DNA of 39,667 nt from an uncultured Oscillospiraceae bacterium (GTDB lineage Bacteria > Bacillota_A > Clostridia > Oscillospirales > Oscillospiraceae), in NCBI GenBank assembly GCA_944387755.1, contig CALXGC010000110.1, forward strand, positions 1 through 39,667, read 5' to 3'. Below are positions 33,611-39,667 of the stretch, one piece after another (within the stretch, counting starts at the first letter, position 1; every line of letters starts with the position of its first letter). The notes under the pieces were generated by a model that saw nothing but the letters and a program-made list of their open reading frames with translations, searched no databases and was not told where the DNA came from. A program made the translations under genes and the position numbers.

Positions 33611-34644
33611 AGGCTGTCCGCCTCCTCTCCGATTCCCCGCACAAAGGCGTCCAGCAGCCGGGCGGCGTTCTCCAGGTCGCCGGTGTGGACCGTCTCAATG
33701 GGGGTGTGCATATACCGCAGCGGGACGGACAGCACCGCCGTGGCGATTCCCTCCCGGACAATCTGTATGGGCCAGCCGTTGGTGCCGGAATTGCCGGCCA
33801 TGACCTCGTACTGCACCGGCATGTCCAGAGCCTGGGCCGTGCGCTCCAGCCGCCGGGCCATCCACTTTGTACAGTTGGGGCCCAGGCCGATGACCGGCCC
33901 CTTCCCCAGGGGGAACGTCTCGTCCCTGGGGGCGTCCGGGGAGTCCCCGTGGGTCACGTCCACCGCCACGCAGAAGTCCGGGGCGATGGAAAAGGCCGCC
34001 GTCTTGGCCCCCACGCTGTAGGTCTCCTCCTGGGTGCTGCCCAGGAAGTACAAATCCACGTCCAGTTCCGCGTCCCGCAGGCGCTCCGCCGCGTCCAGCA
34101 GCACCGCAAAGCAGGAGCGGTCGTCCAGGGCCTTGCCGCACAGCAGCCTCTCCCCCAGAGGGGCGCAGCCCGCCCGGTAGACGGCGGGGGTGCCCACAGG
34201 AACCCGGCGCAGGGCCTCCTCCTGGGAGAGGCCCACGTCCAGATACAGCTCCTCCATGGGGATGGCCTTGTCCATATCCGAACGGCTCTGGATGTGGGGC
34301 GGCAGACAGGCCGCCACGCCGTACAGGGGCGGGTCTGTGAGCAGAACCAGCTCCCGGTCGGGAAGCATTCGGGGGTCCACGCCGCCCAGGGGCGCAAAGC
34401 GGAGAAAGCCGTCCGCGTGGCCGGTGACAAGAAAGCCGATCTCGTCCAGATGGGCGTCCAGCAGCAGCTTCTTCGCCCCCGCCTTCCCGCAGCGGCGCAC
34501 CCCGATTACGCTGCCCATGGGGTCAATCCAAGCCTCGTCCGCCAGCGGACGGAGCAGCTCCAGCGCCGCATGGGCCGCGGGGGCCTCAAATCCGCTGGGC
34601 GCCGGAACTGCACACAGGGCTTTTAACGTCTCTGAATAGTTCAA
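33607..34644 (-). CDS. M42-family metallo-aminopeptidase, copy 3
   Basis: A 345-residue M42 peptidase, first gene of the copy 3-copy 2 pair. Ligands: 'DAHLDEIGF' (H and D), 'KALDDRSCF', 'STQEETYSVG', 'CVAVDVTHGD' and 'PLRYMHTPIE'. No ATG fits. The best start is TTG at 34644 (reading L-N-Y-S-E-T-L), eight bases after AAAGGA, and it gives the same length as copy 2. A longer frame to 34692 would run into repeat DNA. The three copies are clearly diverged, so they are old paralogues with possibly different peptide preferences. Confidence 0.92.
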   Translation of the reverse strand: MNYSETLKALCAVPAPSGFEAPAAHAALELLRPLADEAWIDPMGSVIGVRRCGKAGAKKLLLDAHLDEIGFLVTGHADGFLRFAPLGGVDPRMLPDRELVLLTDPPLYGVAACLPPHIQSRSDMDKAIPMEELYLDVGLSQEEALRRVPVGTPAVYRAGCAPLGERLLCGKALDDRSCFAVLLDAAERLRDAELDVDLYFLGSTQEETYSVGAKTAAFSIAPDFCVAVDVTHGDSPDAPRDETFPLGKGPVIGLGPNCTKWMARRLERTAQALDMPVQYEVMAGNSGTNGWPIQIVREGIATAVLSVPLRYMHTPIETVHTGDLENAARLLDAFVRGIGEEADSL

Positions 34645-34674
34645 AACAACATTCCTTTCTTCTCTTTCGTATGC

Positions 34675-34936
34675 GTAAGGCGCGGCCGCCAAAGCCTTCC
34701 CCCACAGGGTGGGAGGCGGCGCAAAGCGCCGGATGAGGGGGCGGCAAATGATTGAAACCCGCTTGGTTCACGGGCGGCCACAGGCCGCCCCTACGGCAGC
34801 AACGGACGTTACCTGTCCCTGTAGGGGCGCACATTGTGCGCCCGCCGGACGGGGCAAACGTATGCGTGGGGCGCGGCGGCCCGGCGCCCCCTTTCAAAAG
34901 GGGGCGAATGGCGGACATATCCGTGGGGCGCGCCTC
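34675..34936. repeat. Repeat block R10 between murD and the M42 pair
   Basis: AAAGCCTTCCCCC.CAGGGTGGGAGG with GGCGCAAAGCGCCGGATGAGGGGG (34691-34743), CGGGCGGCCACAGGCCGCCCCTAC (34770-), GTAGGGGCGCACATTGTGCGCCCGCC (34820-), the GGGGCGCGGCGGCCCGGCGCC module (34867-) and CCCCCTTTCAAAAGGGGG (34888-). No gene. Confidence 0.8.
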
Positions 34937-34940
34937 TGGA

Positions 34941-36323
34941 TTACAGCTCCTGCACGAGCTGTTTAAAGACTCTGCCCCGCTCCATAAAGTTTTTGAAGCG
35001 GTCGAAGGCGGCGCAGGCGGGGGACAGCACCACCACGTCGCCCGGCTGGGCGGCGGCCTTTGCCTCTTTCACAGCGCCGGCCAAATCCCCGGCCATGAGG
35101 ATTTTGGGGCAGTTGGGAGCGTAGTTGGGGGCGGCCTCCACCGCCTGGCGGATGGCGGGGGAGGTATCTCCGGTGAGAATCAGGGTTTTGACGTGGTCGG
35201 CAATTTCCAGGCCGAGCTGCGTAAAGGGAATTCCCTTGTCGTATCCGCCGGCAATGAGAATGATTTTTTGCGGGAAGGACTCCAGACAGGCGGTGGTGCG
35301 GGTGGGGCTGGTGCCGATGGAGTCGTTGTACCAGCGCACGCCGTCCAGTTCCCGGACGAACTCAATGCGGTGCTCCACGCCTTTGAAGCGCCTTGCCACC
35401 GCCCGGATACAGCTGTCCGGAACCACGCCGTCCACGGCGGCGATGGCGGCCATATAGTTTTCAATGTTGTGGACGCCGGGGAGCTGAATCAGCTCCAGGG
35501 GGAGCACCTCCCGGCTCTCCTCCCGGTTGGTCAGCCAGATGGCCCCGTCCCGGAGATAGACGCCCTCCTTCAGGCGCTCCTTCCGGCTGAACCAGGTGAC
35601 GGGGCAGACGGCCTCCGCCGCCATCGCCCGCGTGCCGGGGCTGTCATAGTTGAGCACCAGCCGGTCGCCGGGGTTCTGGTGGAGGAAGATGTTCTTTTTC
35701 GCTCTGGTATACTCCTCCATGGTGTGGTGGTAGTCCAGGTGGTTGGGACTCAGATTGGTGACGACGGCGGTCTGGGGGCTCTGCTCCATGGTCATCAGCT
35801 GGAAGGAGGACAGCTCCAGCACGGCATAGTCCTCCTCCACCATGTCGGGCACGTCGGGGAGAAGGGGCTTGCCGATGTTCCCCCCCACGTAGACGTTTTT
35901 CCCGGCCTCCTTCAGGCACTCGGCAATGATGGTTGTGGTGGTGGTCTTGCCGTCGCTGCCGGTGACGCCCACAAGATGGCTGGGGCAGGTCTGGAAAAAC
36001 ACCTCCATCTCAGAGCTGAGCAGCGCGCCGTTCTGCACCGCCTGCTGGAGCTCCGGGGTGTTGGGGCTCAGGCCGGGGGTGCGGAAAATCACCGCCTCGT
36101 TCAGGTCCTGAAGGTAGTTCTCCCCCAAAATCAGCCGGGCTCCAAGGCTCTCCAGCTCCTGGGCCTGCTCGGCCACGCGCCGGCGGTCCGCCTTGTCCCG
36201 GACCGTCACCTCTACTCCGGCCCGCAGCAGCATTTTAATCAGCGGCACGTTGCTTACTCCCATGCCGATGACCGTCACAGGCCGGCCGCTGAGCTCCGAT
36301 AAATACGCTTGAATGGTGGACAT
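34941..36323 (-). CDS. murD: UDP-N-acetylmuramoylalanine-D-glutamate ligase
   Basis: A 460-residue cytoplasmic Mur ligase that adds D-Glu to UDP-MurNAc-L-Ala in peptidoglycan synthesis. An N-terminal Rossmann-like domain ('PVTVIGMGVSNVPLIKMLL') is followed by the ATP loop 'GVTGSDGKTTTT' (about 119-130), 'NIGKPLL', 'LELSSFQL', 'NLSPNHLDYHHTMEEY', and the C-terminal 'GVEHRIEFV', 'WYNDSIGTSPT' and 'AGGYDKG'. The ATG at 36323 follows GGAAGGAGGGGG. It has its own promoter and is not in a mur/dcw cluster here, which is unusual for a cell-wall ligase but frequent in some Clostridia. Confidence 0.97.
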   Translation of the reverse strand: MSTIQAYLSELSGRPVTVIGMGVSNVPLIKMLLRAGVEVTVRDKADRRRVAEQAQELESLGARLILGENYLQDLNEAVIFRTPGLSPNTPELQQAVQNGALLSSEMEVFFQTCPSHLVGVTGSDGKTTTTTIIAECLKEAGKNVYVGGNIGKPLLPDVPDMVEEDYAVLELSSFQLMTMEQSPQTAVVTNLSPNHLDYHHTMEEYTRAKKNIFLHQNPGDRLVLNYDSPGTRAMAAEAVCPVTWFSRKERLKEGVYLRDGAIWLTNREESREVLPLELIQLPGVHNIENYMAAIAAVDGVVPDSCIRAVARRFKGVEHRIEFVRELDGVRWYNDSIGTSPTRTTACLESFPQKIILIAGGYDKGIPFTQLGLEIADHVKTLILTGDTSPAIRQAVEAAPNYAPNCPKILMAGDLAGAVKEAKAAAQPGDVVVLSPACAAFDRFKNFMERGRVFKQLVQEL

Positions 36324-36367
36324 GCCGTCCCCCTCCTTCCATAGGGTTCCCTGGGTTTCTGCTGTGT

Positions 36368-36396
36368 ATCTTACCATAGCAAAACGAAAAATTCAA
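36368..36396 (-). promoter_or_regulatory. Sigma-A-type promoter of murD
   Basis: Minus strand: -35 TTGAAT (36396-36391), 17-bp spacer, -10 TAAGAT (36373-36368), 45 bases before the ATG. Confidence 0.72.
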
Positions 36397-36404
36397 TCGC
36401 CGTC

Positions 36405-36812
36405 TGAGCCTTCCCACCGCCGGACGGGACCAAACCGGCGGACGTATCCGTGGGGCGCGGCGCCCCCGGCGCGCCCGCCAAAGCCTTCCCCCCACAGAGG
36501 GGAAGGCGGCGCAAAGCGCCGGATGAGGGGGCAAACGTATGCGTGGGGCGCAGCGACCCCGGCGCGCCCGCCAAAGCCTTCCCCCCACAGGGGGAAGGCG
36601 GCGCGAAGCGCCGGATGAGGGGACAAACGTATGCGTGGGGCGCAGCGCCCCCGGCGCGCCCGCCGGTTTGGAATCCCCCCGCTCCCTTCGTTTCACAAGG
36701 GGGGCGGGCGGGTCTTGGACCCGCCCCTACAGAAACGGACGTTGGGTGCTCCAAAGCCCCCCACCTTGGGGGGGAGGCGCCGGGCAAAGTGAGGCGGAAT
36801 GGGGTAAAAACA
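36405..36812. repeat. Repeat block R11 in the murD/radical SAM divergent gap
   Basis: Two near-identical tandem units, each with CGTGGGGCGC(G/A)GCG.CCCCGGCGCGCCCGCCAAAGCCTTCCCCCCACAG, GGGGAAGGCGGCGC.AAGCGCCGGATGAGGGG and CAAACGTATG (about 36451-36540 and 36542-36635), then a third GGCGCGCCCGCC start, a CCCC..TTTCACAAGGGGGG hairpin (about 36675-36704), GGCGGGTCTTGGACCCGCCCC (36706-) and a CCAAAGCC.CC..TTGGGGGGGAGG module with AAAGTGAGGCGGAATGGGGTAAAAA (36752-36810). Confidence 0.82.
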
Positions 36813-36864
36813 GCGGCCGTATGCGGGAAATTTTTGCGAAATTTGATTTGCCCGGAAAAAGGGG

Positions 36865-36893
36865 TTGTCAGATGGGCTGGAAACAGTTAAAAT
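36865..36893 (+). promoter_or_regulatory. Sigma-A-type promoter of the radical SAM pair
   Basis: -35 TTGTCA (36865-36870), 17-bp spacer, -10 TAAAAT (36888-36893), just after repeat block R11 and 37 bases before the ATG. Confidence 0.72.
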
Positions 36894-36930
36894 AGGCTTT
36901 ACCACTTGTTTAGAGAGAAGAGGGAACGAC

Positions 36931-38775
36931 ATGAATCGGACGCTGGAACACATTCTGTCAAAGGTCCAGAAACCGGCCCGCTACACGGGCGGGGAATACA
37001 ACGACGTGGTGAAGGACCGCAGGACGGTGGACGTCCGGTACGCCCTTTGCTTCCCGGACACCTATGAGATCGGCATGTCGAATTTAGGCTGCCGGATTCT
37101 GTACGGCCTGATGAACCAGCAGGAGGGCGTGTGGTGCGAGCGCTGCTACGCCCCCTGGGGGGACATGGAGGAGGAAATGCGCCGGGAGGGTCTGCTGCTT
37201 TACGGTCTGGAGAGCGGGGACCCCATTTCTGACTTTGACATCATCGGCTTCTCCCTGGGGTATGAGATGGCCTACTCCAACGTGCTGAACATGCTGGACC
37301 TGGCCGGCCTGCCCCTGCGGTCGGAGGAGCGGACGGAGCTGTCCCCCCTGGTTGTGGCGGGGGGAACCTGCGCCTATAACCCGGAGCCTCTGGCCCCCTT
37401 TATCGACTTCTTCGTCCTGGGCGAGGGGGAGGACGTGACTCTGGAGTACATCCAGCTCTACCGCCAGGCCAAGGAGGAGTGCTGGTCCAAGGAGGAGTTC
37501 CTTCAGGAGGCCGCCCAGATTGAGGGCATTTACGTCCCCTCGTTTTACGAGCCCGTCTACAACGCCGACGGCACCCTGGCCGAAATGCGGGTAAAGGAGG
37601 GCTCCGGCGCCCGCGAGACGGTGCGCAAGCGCGTGGTGGAGGACATGGACCAGTCCTATTTCCCCGTAAAAACCATCATTCCCTCCACGGAGATTGTCCA
37701 CGACCGGGTCATGCTGGAACTGTTTCGGGGCTGTATCCGGGGCTGCCGCTTCTGTCAGGCGGGGTACGTCTACCGCCCGGTGCGCAGCCGGAACCCCAAG
37801 CTGCTGGCCCAGTACGGCAAGGCCGCCTGCGAGGACTCCGGCTATCAGGAGATGACCCTCTCCTCCCTGTCCTCCACCGACTACCCCTGCCTGATGGAGC
37901 TGTGCGACGAGCTGCTGGACTACTGCGCCCCCAGGGACATCGGCCTGTCCCTGCCCTCCCTGCGGGCGGATACCTTCTCCATGAACCTGATGGAGCGCCT
38001 CCAGCGGGTGCGCAAGGGAGGGCTCACCTTCGCCCCGGAGGCGGGCACCCAGCGCCTGCGGGACGCCATCAACAAGAACCTGCGGGAAGAGGACCTGCTG
38101 CAATCCGTCCGCACGGCCTTCTCCGGCGGCTGGAGCGGCGTGAAGCTCTATTTCATGCTGGGCCTGCCCACCGAGACCGACGAGGACGTGCTGGGCATTG
38201 CCGACCTGGCCCGCAAGGTCTACTTCGCCTGGCGGGAGTGCTCCCCCAACAAGGCCAGAGGGGTCCGGATTACCGTGTCCACCTCCTGGTTCGTCCCAAA
38301 ACCCCACACCGCCTTCCAGTGGGAGGCGCAGATCACCAGAGAGGAGTACCAGCGCCGGGTCAACCTTCTCCGGGACGCCCTGAAGCGGGACCGGTCCATC
38401 ACCTACAACTGGCACGACCCGGAGACCAGCTATCTGGAGGCCGTCTTCTCCCGCGGGGACCGGCGGCTGGCCAACGTGCTGGAGTACGCCTGGCAGCACG
38501 GGGCCAAGATGGACTCCTGGAGCGAGTACTTTGATTTTCAGCGCTGGAAGGACGCCCTGGCCGCCTGCGGGGTGGACGGGGACTTCTATGCCCACCGGGA
38601 GCGGCCCAGAGACGAGGTCTTCCCCTGGTGCCGCATTGACCCCATGGTGACGCCCGCCTTCCTGTGGCGGGAGCGGGAGAAGTGCTACCAGTCCCAGACC
38701 ACCCCGGACTGCCGCACCCAGTGCTCCGGCTGCGGAGCCAACCGACTGCTGAAGGGAGGGGTGTGCAATGGCTGA
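36931..38775 (+). CDS. B12-binding-domain radical SAM protein, TIGR03960 family
   Basis: A 614-residue protein. The N-terminal region (about 1-200) has a cobalamin-binding-like fold ('ALCFPDTYEIGMSNLGCRIL', 'IIGFSLGYEMAYSNVLNMLD' and 'FFVLGEGED'). The radical SAM core follows, with the cluster motif C268-x3-C272-x2-C275 (LFRGCIRGCRFCQAGY), 'LRADTFS' and 'GGLTFAPEAGTQRLRD'. The C-terminus has a Cys-rich end (C..C..CSGCGANRLL). The family is widespread in Clostridia and Actinobacteria; its reaction is unknown. ATG 36931 follows AGAGAAGAGGGA; upstream in-frame starts overlap the promoter. It overlaps the next gene by 8 bases. Confidence 0.93.
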   Translation: MNRTLEHILSKVQKPARYTGGEYNDVVKDRRTVDVRYALCFPDTYEIGMSNLGCRILYGLMNQQEGVWCERCYAPWGDMEEEMRREGLLLYGLESGDPISDFDIIGFSLGYEMAYSNVLNMLDLAGLPLRSEERTELSPLVVAGGTCAYNPEPLAPFIDFFVLGEGEDVTLEYIQLYRQAKEECWSKEEFLQEAAQIEGIYVPSFYEPVYNADGTLAEMRVKEGSGARETVRKRVVEDMDQSYFPVKTIIPSTEIVHDRVMLELFRGCIRGCRFCQAGYVYRPVRSRNPKLLAQYGKAACEDSGYQEMTLSSLSSTDYPCLMELCDELLDYCAPRDIGLSLPSLRADTFSMNLMERLQRVRKGGLTFAPEAGTQRLRDAINKNLREEDLLQSVRTAFSGGWSGVKLYFMLGLPTETDEDVLGIADLARKVYFAWRECSPNKARGVRITVSTSWFVPKPHTAFQWEAQITREEYQRRVNLLRDALKRDRSITYNWHDPETSYLEAVFSRGDRRLANVLEYAWQHGAKMDSWSEYFDFQRWKDALAACGVDGDFYAHRERPRDEVFPWCRIDPMVTPAFLWREREKCYQSQTTPDCRTQCSGCGANRLLKGGVCNG

Positions 38776-39433
38776 CCGCCTGCTGTTTTCCAAAACCGGC
38801 CGGGCGAAATATATCTCCCATCTGGACCTTATGCGCACCTTCCAGCGGGCCTTCGCCCGCGCCGGAATCTCCATCAAACACACCGAGGGCTTCCACCGGC
38901 ACCCCTTCGTGTCCATCGCCCTGCCCCTGTCCGTGGGCTACTCCAGCCAATGCGAAATTCTGGAGTTCGGCCTGCTGGGGGGCGCCTCCTATGAGGAGGT
39001 CCCCAGACGGCTGACCGCCGCCATGCCGGAGGGCATTGCCGTCCACCAGTGCTACCCCGCCCAGCGAAAGCTCAAGGAGCTGACGTATCTCAATTACATC
39101 ATGAACTTCGAGTACTCCGAGGGCCGCCCCCAGGCGTCCGAGCCCGCTATGCTGGAGCTCCTCCGCCGGGACAGCCTGGTCATCCAGAAAAAGAGCAGCA
39201 AGGCCAAGAGCGGCTTTACCCAGGTGGACCTCATCCCCCTCATCCACAGCTTTAACCTGGACTGCCAGAGCGACACCCTCACCCTGGACGCCGTGGTCCA
39301 GGCGCAAAACCCCGGCCTCAACCCGGAGCTCATCCGCGCCGCCTTCTGTCAGGCTTACCCCGACCTGGTCCCCGATTTCGTCACCTTCCACCGCCGCGAG
39401 GTCCTGGACGCGGAGGGGAAACCCTTCCGGTGA
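38768..39433 (+). CDS. Radical SAM-associated protein, TIGR03936 (DUF2344) family
   Basis: A 221-residue protein that begins 'LLFSKTGRAKYISHLDLMRT' and continues 'QRAFARAGISIKHTEGFHRHP', the family hallmark. It resembles C-terminal domains found fused to TIGR03960 proteins in other bacteria, so the two probably work as one complex. The ATG overlaps the upstream stop by 8 bases and follows AAGGGAGGGG. In many Clostridia this pair precedes ribonuclease G (rng) and rplU; here a repeat block follows instead, and the window ends before any next gene. Confidence 0.92.
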   Translation: MADRLLFSKTGRAKYISHLDLMRTFQRAFARAGISIKHTEGFHRHPFVSIALPLSVGYSSQCEILEFGLLGGASYEEVPRRLTAAMPEGIAVHQCYPAQRKLKELTYLNYIMNFEYSEGRPQASEPAMLELLRRDSLVIQKKSSKAKSGFTQVDLIPLIHSFNLDCQSDTLTLDAVVQAQNPGLNPELIRAAFCQAYPDLVPDFVTFHRREVLDAEGKPFR

Positions 39434-39667
39434 GCGGGCGCACAATGTGCGCCCCTACAAGGACGGGCGCGCCGGGGCCGTCGTTTTTACCCCTTCCGCC
39501 TCGCTTCGCTCGGCACCTCCCCCGGAGGGGGAGGCTTTGGAGCGCGCGACGGCCGTTGTTTGCGTAGGGGCGGCCCTGGCGGCCGCCCGCCCCCCCTTGT
39601 GAAAGGGGGCGGGGGGATTCCGAGACGGCGGGCGCGCCGGGGCCGTCGCGCCCCACGCCCACGTTTG
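39434..39667. repeat. Repeat block R12 at the window end
   Basis: GGGCGCACAATGTGCGCCCCTAC (39436-), GGGCGCGCCGGGGCCGTCG (39465-), TTTTTACCCCTTCCGCCTCGCTTCGCTCGG with a CCTCCCCCGGAGGGGGAGG hairpin (39484-39535), GTAGGGGCGGCCCTGGCGGCCGCCCGCC (39565-), CCCCCCTTGTGAAAGGGGGCGGGG (39591-) and a GGGCGCGCCGGGGCCGTCGCGCCCCAC module (39631-). It runs to the window end, where no gene start is seen. Confidence 0.8.

Noticed and set aside
36865..36930. N-terminal extension of the radical SAM protein from an upstream start
   Set aside because: It would begin at the -35 element of the apparent promoter, and the added residues have no family match. The ATG at 36931 has a ribosome site.

Overview
The window looks like chromosome of a G+C-rich, endospore-forming Clostridia, most plausibly an Oscillospiraceae gut anaerobe of the Flavonifractor/Lawsonibacter/Pseudoflavonifractor type. 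The evidence is spoIVA and yunB (spore formers), a type III glutamine synthetase, an EFR1-type flavodoxin/ferredoxin fusion, the paired TIGR03960/TIGR03936 proteins, strong C/G-ending codon use, and intergenic regions packed with G+C-rich palindromic repeats. The genus call is inference. No rRNA, tRNA or CRISPR array was seen.

Layout. 1-2.76 kb: 3' part of glnN and an NhaC-type antiporter, closed by a strong terminator. 2.87-4.03 kb: an orphan phage/ICE-type tyrosine integrase. 4.07-5.77 kb: ruvX, an ABM-domain monooxygenase and an EFR1 flavodoxin-ferredoxin. 5.8-8.85 kb: MATE transporter, class II aldolase and mtnA, packed as one unit and likely to salvage (methylthio/deoxy)ribose phosphates. 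9.0-10.62 kb: spoIVA with a convincing sigma-E-type promoter and a terminator. 10.63-19.33 kb: late cobalamin pathway (cbiA, cobT, cobU, cobS, a second short CobU-like gene, cobC, cbiB, cobD, cobQ), mostly with ATGA overlaps but interrupted by two repeat blocks. 19.36-21.65 kb: a 14-repeat Sel1 protein with an N-terminal zinc ribbon and a small membrane protein with its own promoter and terminator. 22.1-24.84 kb: radA, then a chromosomal Xer recombinase preceded by a perfect 28-bp palindrome with dif-like 11-6-11 geometry.

All genes up to 24.84 kb are on +. From 24.84 to 36.32 kb all are on -: EamA transporter, ligA, yunB, a PLP-dependent methionine gamma-lyase-like enzyme, three M42 aminopeptidases and murD. 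From 36.9 kb a B12-binding radical SAM gene and its TIGR03936 partner run on + again.

Twelve intergenic blocks (about 3.5 kb in all) are mosaics of a few palindromic modules and make up most of the non-coding DNA, especially after 24.8 kb. The observations most worth following are the dif-like site beside the Xer gene, the two CobU homologues with complementary motif loss, the MATE-aldolase-MtnA unit, and the repeat mosaic.
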